Source: Pseudarthrobacter oxydans (GTDB taxonomy: Bacteria > Actinomycetota > Actinomycetes > Actinomycetales > Micrococcaceae). From it: a stretch of 64,000 bases of DNA. Where the stretch lies: positions 620,001-684,000 of the forward strand of contig NZ_CP139438.1 of NCBI RefSeq assembly GCF_034258515.1, written 5' to 3'. Position numbers and translations under genes: made by a program. This document shows positions 26,125 to 35,079 of this stretch, one piece after another. The stretch's first letter is position 1. Each line of letters begins with the position of its first letter. The notes under the pieces were generated by a model. That model saw only the letters and a list, made by a program, of their open reading frames with translations, did no database searches and was not told the DNA's origin.

Positions 26125-27120
26125 CTACTGCTTGAAGGCGGCGTCGAAGGACGTGCTCGACGGCGGGAAGTCGAACTTCTTGAGGGCCGCGAGGGCTTCG
26201 GGGGCGCCGTGCAGGCGGTCCATGCCGGCGTCTTCCCATTCGACGGAGATAGGCCCGTCATAGCCGATCGCGGACAGGGCGCGGAACGAGGCTTCCCAGG
26301 GGACGTCGCCGCGGCCGGCGGAGACGAAGTCCCACCCGCGGCGCGGATCGCCCCAGGGCAGGTGGGAGCCCAGGACCGTGTTGCGGCCGGTCTGGCGGAT
26401 CTTGGTGTCTTTGCAGTCCACGTGGTAGATCCGGTCCTTGAAGTCCCAGATGAAGGAAACGGGGTCCATTCCCTGCCACATCATGTGGGAGGGGTCCCAG
26501 TTCAGGCCGAACGCTTCGCGGTGTCCGATCGCCTCGAGGGTGCGGACGGTGGTCCAGTAGTCGTAGGCGATCTCGGACGGGTGGACTTCGTGGGCGAACC
26601 GGACGCCGCATTCGTCGAAGACATCCAGGATGGGGTTCCAGCGGTCGGCGAAGTCCTGGTAGCCGGCGTCGATGACCTTTTCCGGGACGGGCGGGAACAT
26701 GGCCACGTACTGCCAGATGGAGGAGCCGGTGAAGCCGACGACGGTGTCCACCCCGAGTGCCTTGGCGAGCCGGGCGGTGTGCTTCATTTCCTCGGCGGCC
26801 CTCTGGCGGACGCCTTCGGGGTCGCCGTCGCCCCAGACCTTGGCGCCCACGATGTCCTGGTGGCGGAAGTCGATGGGGTCATCGCACACGGCCTGGCCCT
26901 TGAGGTGGTTGGAAATGGCCCAAACCTTCAGGTTGTACTTTTCCAGTACGGCGAGCTTGGACTCCACGTAGCCGGGTTCGTCCCAGCGCCAGGCGTCCAG
27001 ATGGTCCCCGGAGACGGCGATTTCCAGGCCGTCGTAGCCCCAGCCGGAGGCCAGTTTGGCCACCTCTTCGAAGGGCAGGTCGGCCCACTGGCCGGTGAAC
27101 AGGGTAAACGGGCGGGGCAT
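26125..27120 (-). CDS. Sugar phosphate isomerase/epimerase-fold protein
   Basis: TIM-barrel protein of the AP-endonuclease-2/xylose isomerase-like family, 331 residues, cytoplasmic. The metal ligands are expected in VRFAHEVHPSEIA, LNWDPSHMMWQGMDP, YHVDCKD and SVEWEDAGMD. ATG 27120 lies 1 bp after the stop of the oxidoreductase gene, in a four-gene operon. Members of this fold next to Gfo/Idh/MocA enzymes include sugar epimerases and the lyases/hydrolases that split 3-keto-glycosides. The latter fits this cluster, but the reaction is inferred. Confidence 0.93.
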   Translation of the reverse strand: MPRPFTLFTGQWADLPFEEVAKLASGWGYDGLEIAVSGDHLDAWRWDEPGYVESKLAVLEKYNLKVWAISNHLKGQAVCDDPIDFRHQDIVGAKVWGDGDPEGVRQRAAEEMKHTARLAKALGVDTVVGFTGSSIWQYVAMFPPVPEKVIDAGYQDFADRWNPILDVFDECGVRFAHEVHPSEIAYDYWTTVRTLEAIGHREAFGLNWDPSHMMWQGMDPVSFIWDFKDRIYHVDCKDTKIRQTGRNTVLGSHLPWGDPRRGWDFVSAGRGDVPWEASFRALSAIGYDGPISVEWEDAGMDRLHGAPEALAALKKFDFPPSSTSFDAAFKQ

Positions 27121-27121
27121 G

Positions 27122-28324
27122 TCAGGCTCCTTGCGGGTGGGTGGCGGTGGCGGCCGGGTTGGCGGGGGCCAGTTGGATGAGGGCGCTCTTCGCGGCGGCG
27201 GATTCCTCCACGGCGTCCAGGATGCGCTGGACGGCCAGCCCGTCCTCGAACGACGGCGACGGCGCGGTTCCGGAGCTGACGGCAAGCAGGAAGTCGCGGA
27301 CTTCGTGGGTGAAGGTGTGCTCCCAGCCGATGATGTGGCCCTGCGGCCACCACGCCTTAAGGTACGGGTGCTCGGGCTCGTTGACAAGGATCCGGCGGAA
27401 TCCCTGCTCCCGGGCGGGTGCGGTGGCATCCAGGAACGCAAGCTCATTGAGGTTTTCCAGGTCGAACCGGAGGGCGCCCTTGTCGCCGTAGACCTCAAGC
27501 TGGAGGGAGTTCTTCCGTCCGGTGGCCACCCTGGAGGCCTCCACTGAGGCGACTGCTCCCGAGGCGAGGGACAATGTTGCCCAGGCGGCGTCGTCGACCG
27601 TTACATCCTCAAGGCCGCCTGCGGGACCGCTCGTGCCGGGGCGCCTGTTCACGAAGGTGTGCAGGCGGCCGGTGACCTCGGTGACCCGGTCCCCCAGGAG
27701 GAACAGCACCTGGTCGATGGCGTGGGAGGCGATGTCACCCAGGGCGCCGGAGCCGGCTGTTTCCTTCTTCAGCCGCCAGGTCATGGGCGCCTGGTCGTCA
27801 GCCAGCCAGTCCTGCAGGTAGGCGGCACGGACGTGCCGTACCGTGCCGATCCTGCCCTCGGCGATCAGCTCCTTGGCAAGGGCAAGGGCAGGCACCCTGC
27901 GGTAGTTGAACCCGACCATCGACTGGACGCCCCTGGCCCGTGCGGCCTGCGCCGCAGCGGTCATTGCCTCGGCCTCCGCCAGGGTGTTGGCGAGGGGCTT
28001 CTCCAGCAGCACATGCTTGCCCGCCTCAAAGGCGGCGATGGCGATTTCGGCGTGCATCCATCCCGGGGCGCAGACGTCGATGATGTGGATGTCGTCCCGC
28101 TCCAGGACAGTGCGCCAGTCGGTGGCCGTTTCCGCCCACCCGTACCTGCCGGCAGCCTCCGAGACGGCGGCGGCATCGCGGCCAACCAGGACCTTTTGTT
28201 CAAACGCCGGGACGTCGAAGAAGCTGGCCACGTTCCGCCACGCGTTGGAATGTGCCTTGCCCATGAAGGCGTAGCCGATCATCGCCACACCCAGTGGCGC
28301 CGTGGTTCCCGGTTCCCGGCTCAT
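27122..28324 (-). CDS. Gfo/Idh/MocA-family oxidoreductase
   Basis: NAD(P)-dependent sugar dehydrogenase of 400 residues. The Rossmann start is VAMIGYAFMGKAHSNAWRN, the EKP motif is LLEKPLANTLAEAEAM, and the substrate domain has SGALGDIASHAIDQVLFLLG with the catalytic D-x3-H pattern. ATG 28324 overlaps the stop of the upstream oxidoreductase gene (ATGA). Together with the flanking isomerase genes it is a likely step in oxidation or reduction of a sugar ring. Position 3 of a glycoside is inferred from the Thu-like context, not from residues. Confidence 0.94.
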   Translation of the reverse strand: MSREPGTTAPLGVAMIGYAFMGKAHSNAWRNVASFFDVPAFEQKVLVGRDAAAVSEAAGRYGWAETATDWRTVLERDDIHIIDVCAPGWMHAEIAIAAFEAGKHVLLEKPLANTLAEAEAMTAAAQAARARGVQSMVGFNYRRVPALALAKELIAEGRIGTVRHVRAAYLQDWLADDQAPMTWRLKKETAGSGALGDIASHAIDQVLFLLGDRVTEVTGRLHTFVNRRPGTSGPAGGLEDVTVDDAAWATLSLASGAVASVEASRVATGRKNSLQLEVYGDKGALRFDLENLNELAFLDATAPAREQGFRRILVNEPEHPYLKAWWPQGHIIGWEHTFTHEVRDFLLAVSSGTAPSPSFEDGLAVQRILDAVEESAAAKSALIQLAPANPAATATHPQGA

Positions 28325-29451
28325 GCGCCCTCCCCCAGGGTCAGCGTCTCCGGTGCCCAGTCCTCGGGGAGCGGAGCAGAGGCCGGGGCGGAGCTTTCCA
28401 CGTCCACGAACGTTCCTGAATCCATGGATTCCGAGATGGAGACCATGGCGTCCAGCACATGGTAGGCCAGGCTGCCGGGGGCGCGGTGGGGGACGCCGGC
28501 ACGCAGCGAACGCGCCATGTCCAGGACGCCCATGCCGCGGCCGTTCGCCGGGCCCGTGGCCGGGATGGTGGTCCAGGCTTCGTCGCCCGCGCGCCAAAGC
28601 CTGACGTCGCCGTCGAAGTTGTTGGGATCCGGCAGGGAGATAGTGGCCTCCGTGCCTGTAATCTCCACGAATCCCATCCGCGTGCGGGGAGATTCGAAGG
28701 AGAAGACGCTGTGGGAGGACGCGCCGCTTTCGAATTGCGCCATGGCCGAGACGTGCGTGGGGACTTCCACGGTGAACTCCTCGCCGGCCTTGGGTCCGGA
28801 ACCGATGACGCGGATGTCCTTGGCCTTGGAGCCGACGGCGGCCACCTTGCGGATGGAGCCGAAGGCCTGGACCAGGGTGGTGAGGTAGTAGGGGCCCATG
28901 TCGAACAGGGGGCCGGCGCCGTACTGGAACAGGAAGGCGGGGTTGGGGTGCCAGGACTCCGGACCCGGCGTCTGGAAGGTGGTCATGCCGGTCAGGGGCG
29001 TGCCGATGTCGCCGCGCTGGATCAGGCGCAGTGCAGTCTGGAGCCCGGCGCCCAGGAACGTGTCCGGGGCGCAGCCCAGGCGAATCCCCGCGGAGTCTGC
29101 GGTTTTGAGGAGCCCCAGGCCTGATTCGCGGTCAAGGGAAAAAGGCTTCTCGGTCCAGACGTGCTTGCCGGCGTGTACGGCTGCTGTGGCCACTTCGACG
29201 TGGGCTGCGGGAATGGTCAGGTTCACGATGATCTCGACGTCGGGGTGGTGCAGTGCTTTTTCCACCCCGCCCCACTCGGGGATGCCGTATTCGTTGGCCC
29301 GGGCTTCGGCGGCTTCCTCGAAGAGGTCCGCGATGACGTGGACCTTGAGGTCGGGGAACGTGGTGAGGTTGTCCAGGTACTGCTTGCTGATGTTGCCCGC
29401 GCCGATGACGCCGACGCCCACCGGGCCTTTGCTGGGGGAGGGGGTGCTCAT
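28321..29451 (-). CDS. Gfo/Idh/MocA-family oxidoreductase (second of operon)
   Basis: Sugar dehydrogenase of 376 residues, distinct from its neighbour. The N-terminal nucleotide-binding loop is GVIGAGNISKQYLDNL, the EKP motif is VWTEKPFSLDRESGL, and GPLFDMGPYYLTTLVQAFG supplies the D-x3-Y/H active-site region. The length is slightly short for the family but complete. The start overlaps the upstream isomerase stop by 4 bp (ATGA), and its own stop overlaps the next gene, so all four genes are translationally coupled. Two different oxidoreductases in one operon suggest an oxidation and a later reduction. Confidence 0.94.
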   Translation of the reverse strand: MSTPSPSKGPVGVGVIGAGNISKQYLDNLTTFPDLKVHVIADLFEEAAEARANEYGIPEWGGVEKALHHPDVEIIVNLTIPAAHVEVATAAVHAGKHVWTEKPFSLDRESGLGLLKTADSAGIRLGCAPDTFLGAGLQTALRLIQRGDIGTPLTGMTTFQTPGPESWHPNPAFLFQYGAGPLFDMGPYYLTTLVQAFGSIRKVAAVGSKAKDIRVIGSGPKAGEEFTVEVPTHVSAMAQFESGASSHSVFSFESPRTRMGFVEITGTEATISLPDPNNFDGDVRLWRAGDEAWTTIPATGPANGRGMGVLDMARSLRAGVPHRAPGSLAYHVLDAMVSISESMDSGTFVDVESSAPASAPLPEDWAPETLTLGEGA

Positions 29452-30188
29452 TCGCTGGCTCCTGCGCTGTTGAGGAATGCCAGGCTCTCGGCGATGCCCT
29501 GGAAGATGTCTCCCTCGTAGTCGTCGAATTCCACCACGCCCACCTCCAGGGCCTTTGCTGCGGCGATGACGTCAAGGACCTGCACCTTGCCCTTGCCGGC
29601 CGGTTGCTGGGCCTTGGTATCCGTGGTCAGGGGGCCGTCCTTGATGTGGATCAGCTTTACCCGGTCACCAAGCCTGGCGAGGATGTCCACCGGATCCTGC
29701 CCGCCCACGGCCACCCAGTAGGTGTCCACTTCCAGGACCAGTTCCGGGTCAAGCAGGTCGGCGAAGTATTCCAGGGCGGTCCGGCCTTCGACGAGTGACT
29801 CCAACTCCCACTGGTGGTTGTGGTAGCCAACCCGGATGCCGTACTCGGCGCCCTTTTTGGCGGCTTCGTTCAGCTTCTCCGCCGTGGCACGGATGTCCTC
29901 GGCCGTCTGCCAGCGGTCGGCGGGGATGAACGGGTCGATCACCGTGGTGATGCCCAGGTCCCTGGCCGCTGCGAAGATTTCGTCCTGGTCCTGGCTGAGC
30001 AGCGGGGCATGGCCGGACGGCGCCGTCAGTCCGTTCTCTTTCAGGGCACTGCCCAGCTCCTTCGCGGTGGCCACGAAATTGTAGGGCTCCACCTGGGTGA
30101 AACCGATGTCCGCGACCCTGCCGATGGTTCCGGGAAGGTCCTCTTCCAAGGGCCGCCGAAGAGTGTAAAGCTGAAGCGAGTAGTCCAT
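29448..30188 (-). CDS. Sugar phosphate isomerase/epimerase-fold protein (first of operon)
   Basis: TIM-barrel protein of 246 residues. It begins MDYSLQLYTLRRPLEEDLPG, which matches a short subgroup of this family, and carries VGYHNHQWELESL, LELVLEVDTYWVAVGGQDPV and KLIHIKDG as metal and substrate blocks. An ATG 15 codons upstream exists, but 30188 follows the family N-terminus. It is the promoter-proximal gene of the operon, divergent from the ROK regulator, with an inverted repeat between them. It could epimerise or cleave the oxidised sugar; the exact reaction is unknown. Confidence 0.92.
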   Translation of the reverse strand: MDYSLQLYTLRRPLEEDLPGTIGRVADIGFTQVEPYNFVATAKELGSALKENGLTAPSGHAPLLSQDQDEIFAAARDLGITTVIDPFIPADRWQTAEDIRATAEKLNEAAKKGAEYGIRVGYHNHQWELESLVEGRTALEYFADLLDPELVLEVDTYWVAVGGQDPVDILARLGDRVKLIHIKDGPLTTDTKAQQPAGKGKVQVLDVIAAAKALEVGVVEFDDYEGDIFQGIAESLAFLNSAGASE

Positions 30189-30261
30189 GGCCTGCCCATT
30201 CCTTGCTGCTCGATGTTGCATGCGCCGCAGCACATGAGTTGGGTTTTTTACAAATTACGGC

Positions 30262-30289
30262 GACTTTTGGCGCAAGTCAATCAAAAGTC
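30262..30289. promoter_or_regulatory. Candidate operator of the ROK regulator
   Basis: A perfect 8-bp inverted repeat, GACTTTTG (30262-30269) and CAAAAGTC (30282-30289), separated by 12 bp, lies between the divergent isomerase operon and the ROK gene. The region is AT-rich for this genome. Binding by the ROK protein is inferred from position. Confidence 0.5.
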
Positions 30290-30336
30290 AAGGATTACTC
30301 GAACCAAAGTATTTCCGAATGTGCTATTCCTTAGGT

Positions 30337-31557
30337 ATGGCGATCGTTCCGAGGCAACAACCGCGTCTACAGCAGGAAGCCGGGCTGCTTTCGCGCACCG
30401 GTGACCTGTTCCAGCTGCTCCGTGACGGCAAGCCCCGCACGCGGTCCGAACTGGCGGACCTGACCGGCCTTGCCCGGACCACTGTTGCCTCCCGGATTGA
30501 TGCCCTCCTTGCCATGGGCCTGGTGGGTCCGGCCGGCGAAGCGGCCTCCTCCGGCGGGCGGCCGCCGTCGAAATTTGCGTTTAACGCGGGGGTCAGGCTG
30601 GTGCTCGCCGCCGACATAGGCGCAACCCATGCCTCGGTGGCGGCCACCGACCTGAATGCCACCATCCTTGCCAGGCACTCCGAAGCGATCGATATTGGGG
30701 AAGGTCCCGAAACCGTCCTGAACCGCGTCATCGAAATAGGGCGCAAGCTGTTGGAAGACGTCGGGCGCCGCGTCGGCGATCTTGCCGGAGTGGGGATAGG
30801 ACTCCCCGGTCCTGTGGAACACAGCACGGGGCGGCCGGTGAAACCTCCCATCATGCCGGGCTGGGACGGGTTCGATGTGGCCGGATTCGTTGGCCGGCAG
30901 CTGGGCACGGTCGTGCTGGTGGATAACGACGTGAACATCATGGCGATCGGTGAGCGGTACGCCCACTGGCAGGAATTCCAGAACGTGTTGCTGGTCAAAG
31001 TGGCCACGGGCATCGGTGCCGGCATCATCAGCAACGGCCAAATCCAGCGTGGCGCAGATGGTACTTCCGGCGACCTTGGGCACGTCCGGGTCCCCGACGG
31101 CGAGGACGTGCTGTGCCGCTGCGGCAACAGCGGATGCCTCGAGGCCCTGGCATCCGGACCTGCCTTGGCCGGTAAGCTGCGTGCGGAAGGAATCGAGGCC
31201 ACCACCAGTACAGACGTGGTGGAACTCGCGGCCAAGGGAAACGTCCAGGCCATCCATGCGCTGCGGCAGGCCGGACGGGACCTGGGGGAGGTACTCGCAA
31301 TTTGCGTGAACCTGCTCAACCCTTCCGTCATTGTGGTGGGCGGAAGCCTGGCACGCGCCGGCGACCAGCTGCTGGCGGGGGTACGCGAGGCGGTTTACCG
31401 CAGATCGCTGCCGCTTGCCACGTCCCGGCTCCGCATCGAGCAGTCCAAAGCTCCGGCAGACGCCGCAATACTTGGTGCCAGCCGGATGGTGATTGACCAC
31501 GTCCTCTCGCCCGAAGCGGTGGAAACCGCCATCCGGACGTCCACCCAGGCTGATTAG
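30337..31557 (+). CDS. ROK-family transcriptional regulator
   Basis: Sugar-responsive repressor with an N-terminal winged helix (about 15-75: LLSRTGDLFQLLRDGKPRTR, then LADLTGLARTTVASRIDAL) and a C-terminal ROK sugar-kinase-like domain. Seen in the latter are the phosphate loop ADIGATHASVA, VDNDVNIMAIGE, GIGAGIISNGQI and the zinc motif CRCGNSGCLEALASG. The length of 406 residues is typical of NagC/Mlc-like proteins. It sits between the two arms of the catabolic island and is the best candidate to control both. ATG 30319 is an alternative start six codons upstream. Confidence 0.92.
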   Translation: MAIVPRQQPRLQQEAGLLSRTGDLFQLLRDGKPRTRSELADLTGLARTTVASRIDALLAMGLVGPAGEAASSGGRPPSKFAFNAGVRLVLAADIGATHASVAATDLNATILARHSEAIDIGEGPETVLNRVIEIGRKLLEDVGRRVGDLAGVGIGLPGPVEHSTGRPVKPPIMPGWDGFDVAGFVGRQLGTVVLVDNDVNIMAIGERYAHWQEFQNVLLVKVATGIGAGIISNGQIQRGADGTSGDLGHVRVPDGEDVLCRCGNSGCLEALASGPALAGKLRAEGIEATTSTDVVELAAKGNVQAIHALRQAGRDLGEVLAICVNLLNPSVIVVGGSLARAGDQLLAGVREAVYRRSLPLATSRLRIEQSKAPADAAILGASRMVIDHVLSPEAVETAIRTSTQAD

Positions 31558-31893
31558 GCGCGTCCCCCCCAATTTCCAGGCCTGTACAGTCCGTGCACCC
31601 AAGCGCGTAGGCACGCAAGCACCCAAGCACGCAGGCCTCGCCGCGGCATGCCCTCGAATACCGGCAGATGTACCCCGGGATCCAATCGGATACCGAAAAA
31701 TCCCATCCGATTCTTGTTGACATGGGTCACACTCCATGGAAATCTGCTTACAGCGGCTCGCTTACATACTTTTGACCTATAGCGGTTGAAAGTTGCGGCT
31801 GACCGCTTCATCGTCCCGCTGTCCGGTACCTGCGGCCGTCCGATTATGGCCGTGGACCGAATGGGCGGACCAGGCCACCCCGAAAGGAAACTC
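31558..31893 (+). promoter_or_regulatory. Promoter/operator region of the sugar importer operon
   Basis: This 336-bp gene-free stretch holds a perfect inverted repeat, AATCGGAT (31684-31691) and ATCCGATT (31705-31712). A -35-like TTGACA follows at 31717-31722, and GCTTACA occurs twice at about 31747 and 31763. The inverted repeat just before the -35 suggests an operator or activator site. No credible -10 or ORF stands out. A short direct repeat of the ACGCAAGCACCCAAGCACGC type lies near 31610. Confidence 0.5.
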
Positions 31894-33201
31894 GTGAAGG
31901 CATCCATGCCAGCAAGACGCCGTCGTCTTGCCCAGAGTGTTGCAGCAACCGTAGTTGCCGGTGTCATGCTCGCGGGCTGCGGAAACCAGCCGGCGTCGAA
32001 ATCGGAATCGACCCAGGCTCCGGCCGCGGCCGTAGCCGATCCCAAGAGCGCAGAAGGCGCCAAGGGAAACATCCATTTGTGCGGCGGCAAAGACGCGAGC
32101 GGCATCCACAAGAACACCACGGCGGCCTTCAATGCCGCCAACCCGGGCATGACGGCGAAGTACACGGAGATCGGTGCCACGACGGACGAATCCCGCACGC
32201 AGGCCGTCCAGCGCCTTGAAGGCAAGTCCACCGAGTGCGACATCTTCATGACGGACGTGATCTGGACGGCCGAGTTCGCCTCCCAGGGCTGGCTGCTTGA
32301 CCAGACCGAACTGGTCGAAGGAATCAAGGACAACCTCATCACGTCCACGACGGAGACGGTGAAGTACGACGGCAAGTACTGGGCCGCACCCTTCTACACG
32401 AACGCCGGCCTGATCTACTACCAGAAGGACAAGGTGGCCAAGCCGGAAACCTGGCAGCAGCTCTACAAAGAGGCAGCCAAGGCCCCAGGCAACGGGCTGG
32501 TCTACCAAGGCAAGCAGTATGAAGGCCTGACTGTGAACTTCCTCGAACTCCTCTACAGCGCCGGCGGCGAGGTCCTGGATGCCAACGGCGAAGTGGCTGT
32601 GGACAACGACACCACCCGCAAGGTCCTGAACTTCATGGCCGACGGCATCAAGAACGGTTCCGCGGACCGTGCCGTGCTGACCTACAACGAAGATCCCGCA
32701 CGCCTGGCCTACGAGTCCGGCAACTTCGGATACCAGCGCAACTGGCCCCACGTCTACCGCCTCCTGAACGCCACCAACCTGGCAGGCACCTTCGGCGTGG
32801 CACCGCTGCCCTCCTTTGACGGCTCCGCCAAGCCAAGCGGCGTCCTGGGCGGCTGGAACTTCGCCATCTCCGCCCACTCCACCAACCCGGGCGCAGCCGT
32901 GGCCTACATCAAGTTCGCCACCTCCCCGGAGTGGCAGAAGCACGTGGCCATGGACAACTCCCAGGCGCCGGTGAACGAGGCCGCCTACTCCGCCCCCGAA
33001 GTCCTGGCCAAGATGCCGTTCGCGAAGGAACTGCTCGACTCGGTCAAGGGTGCCAAGCCCAGGCCGGTCTCCCCGGTGTACCCGCAGATTTCCCAGGCCA
33101 TCAACAAGAACGTCTACGCGGTCCCGTCCGGCACGGCCACAGCGGATGACGCAACCAAGCAGATGGCTGAAGAGATCAAGACCGCCAAGGCGACCTTCTG
33201 A
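31894..33201 (+). CDS. Sugar ABC transporter substrate-binding lipoprotein
   Basis: Extracellular solute-binding protein, family 1, 435 residues from GTG 31894 (AAAGGAAA upstream). The signal peptide is lipoprotein type: RRRR, a hydrophobic stretch, then the lipobox LAGC with Cys29. The mature protein has the expected two-lobe pattern, with FMTDVIWTAEFASQGWLLD, KYWAAPFYTNAGLIYY and GVLGGWNFAISAHSTNPGAA, all like maltose/trehalose binders (ThuE-like). Two permease genes follow directly. The bound sugar is not readable; a disaccharide or other glucoside is likely from context. Confidence 0.94.
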   Translation: MKASMPARRRRLAQSVAATVVAGVMLAGCGNQPASKSESTQAPAAAVADPKSAEGAKGNIHLCGGKDASGIHKNTTAAFNAANPGMTAKYTEIGATTDESRTQAVQRLEGKSTECDIFMTDVIWTAEFASQGWLLDQTELVEGIKDNLITSTTETVKYDGKYWAAPFYTNAGLIYYQKDKVAKPETWQQLYKEAAKAPGNGLVYQGKQYEGLTVNFLELLYSAGGEVLDANGEVAVDNDTTRKVLNFMADGIKNGSADRAVLTYNEDPARLAYESGNFGYQRNWPHVYRLLNATNLAGTFGVAPLPSFDGSAKPSGVLGGWNFAISAHSTNPGAAVAYIKFATSPEWQKHVAMDNSQAPVNEAAYSAPEVLAKMPFAKELLDSVKGAKPRPVSPVYPQISQAINKNVYAVPSGTATADDATKQMAEEIKTAKATF

Positions 33202-33203
33202 CC

Positions 33204-34136
33204 ATGGCACCCCCTGTCCTGACTTCCGGTCGTGGCCGCGTGAGCGGCCACGACCGGGCGGAACGCCGCCTGGCCATCAGGATGACGGCACCGTCCCTCA
33301 TCCTGATGGCCCTGGTGGCCGCTGTGCCCATCGGCTACGCACTGTGGCTCTCGCTGAACCAGTACAGCGTCCGCCAGGCCGGCCTGTCCCGCTTCGTCGG
33401 CCTCGATAACTACATCGCGGCATTGGCGAGCAAGGAATGGTGGGCGGCCTTCGGCCAGACCTTCCTCTTCGCCGGGCTCTCGGTGTCGCTGGAACTGGTG
33501 CTGGGAACGGCCATGGCCCTGCTGCTGAACCTTGCCTTCCGGGGCCGTGCGCTGCTCCGCACCATCGTGCTGCTGCCGTACGCGATCGTCACAGTGGTCA
33601 GCGCCATCACCTGGGAGACCATGTTCGAACCAAACCTGGGGCTGGTGACCACGGTCCTTTCCGCCCTGGGCCTGCCCGCCGGCGACATCGTCTGGCTGGG
33701 TGAACCTGGCTACGCCATGGCCGTGGTTGTCCTGGCTGACGTCTGGAAGACCACTCCCTTCGCGGCGCTCATCATCCTGGCCGGCCTGCAGGTCATTCCG
33801 GATGAGACCTACGAGGCGGCTGAACTGGACGGCGCCAGCAAATGGCAGACCTTCCGGGATGTCACCCTGCCCCTGCTGAAGCCCGCGATTGTCCTGGCGG
33901 CGATCTTCCGCACTATGGATTCCCTGCGCGTCTTCGACCTGCCGTTCGTCCTGACCCGCGGCGCCAACGGTACCGAATCAATGTCGATGCTTGCCTACAA
34001 GGAGCTGCGGGAAAACCGACTGGTGGGTGAGGGCTCAGCGCTGTCCATCCTGACGTTCCTGACGGTCATGGTGGTCTCCATGGTCTATATCCGCTTCGCA
34101 GGCAGCAACATCCGCGCCGTCGCCAAGGAGAACTGA
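33204..34136 (+). CDS. Sugar ABC transporter permease (MalF/ThuF type)
   Basis: Inner-membrane permease of 310 residues with six membrane segments, the first at about 28-50. The EAA cytoplasmic loop reads YEAAELDGASKWQTFRDVTL, the site where the ATPase docks. Start ATG 33204 is 2 bp after the binding-protein stop, and its own stop overlaps the next gene (TGATG). No ATP-binding gene is in the cluster, so a shared MsiK-type ATPase must supply energy, as is known in Streptomyces and other actinobacteria. Confidence 0.94.
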   Translation: MAPPVLTSGRGRVSGHDRAERRLAIRMTAPSLILMALVAAVPIGYALWLSLNQYSVRQAGLSRFVGLDNYIAALASKEWWAAFGQTFLFAGLSVSLELVLGTAMALLLNLAFRGRALLRTIVLLPYAIVTVVSAITWETMFEPNLGLVTTVLSALGLPAGDIVWLGEPGYAMAVVVLADVWKTTPFAALIILAGLQVIPDETYEAAELDGASKWQTFRDVTLPLLKPAIVLAAIFRTMDSLRVFDLPFVLTRGANGTESMSMLAYKELRENRLVGEGSALSILTFLTVMVVSMVYIRFAGSNIRAVAKEN

Positions 34137-35032
34137 TGGGTACCCTGCTTGCCGACCGTCCCGCCGATACGTCGGCCCGGTCCAAGGCACCTCGCCGACG
34201 TTTGCGGGGGGAAGCCAAACTTCACCCGCTGACGTGGCTCTTCGTCCTGGCCGTCATGGCCTTCTCGCTGGTTCCGTTCTACTGGCTGGTCAATACGTCC
34301 CTGAAGAAAGGCGCCAGCCTGGGCAAGGGGGAACTGTTCCCCGCCGAACCCTCGCTGGATAACTACCTGACGGTCCTCCAGAACGCCGAATTCCTGCTGG
34401 CGCTGCGGAACTCGGTGATTATCGCCGTCGTCACCACCACGCTGGCGCTGGTGTTCGCATCCTTTGCCGCTTACGCCCTGGCCCGGCTCAAGATGCGCCG
34501 GAAGGCGCTGATCCTGACGCTGATCCTGTCCGTGACCACTTTTCCGGCGATCGCCATCGCGGCGCCCATGTTCGCGATCTGGCGGGAGATCGGGCTCTAC
34601 GACACCCTCGTCGGCCTCATCATCCCCAAGATGACCTTCGCTCTGCCGCTGGCCATTTACACCCTGACGTCCTTCTTCCGGGAAATCCCGCGGGAGCTGG
34701 AGGAATCCGCGTACATGGACGGAGCTTCCCCTTTCCAGGCTTTCCGAAAGGTGATCCTGCCGCTTGCGGTGCCGGGCCTGGCCACCACGGCCATCCTGGT
34801 GTTCATCTCCGTCTGGAACGAGTTCCTCCTGGCCGTCACGCTGACGACGTCGCCGGACGCGCGCCCGGTCCCGGTTGCCATTGCCTTCTTCAACGGTGCC
34901 AGCGAGTTCGACCAGCCCATGGGCACCATCAGCGCCGCGTCCGTCCTGATCACACTGCCCCTTGTCATCCTGGTCCTGGTCTGCCAGAAGAGGATTGTCT
35001 CGGGCATGACCGCCGGGGCCGTCAAGGGCTGA
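34136..35032 (+). CDS. Sugar ABC transporter permease (MalG/ThuG type)
   Basis: Second membrane subunit, 298 residues, six membrane segments, the first at about 33-56 (WLFVLAVMAFSLVPFYWLV). The EAA loop is LEESAYMDGASPFQAFRKVI. The start ATG shares its first base with the stop of the previous gene, so synthesis of the two permeases is coupled. The N-terminus is basic and cytoplasmic. It forms the translocation pore with the preceding protein. Confidence 0.94.
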   Translation: MGTLLADRPADTSARSKAPRRRLRGEAKLHPLTWLFVLAVMAFSLVPFYWLVNTSLKKGASLGKGELFPAEPSLDNYLTVLQNAEFLLALRNSVIIAVVTTTLALVFASFAAYALARLKMRRKALILTLILSVTTFPAIAIAAPMFAIWREIGLYDTLVGLIIPKMTFALPLAIYTLTSFFREIPRELEESAYMDGASPFQAFRKVILPLAVPGLATTAILVFISVWNEFLLAVTLTTSPDARPVPVAIAFFNGASEFDQPMGTISAASVLITLPLVILVLVCQKRIVSGMTAGAVKG

Positions 35033-35079
35033 CTTCCCAACCCCATTTCCATCGCACGAAAAAAGAGAAGGATCTACCT

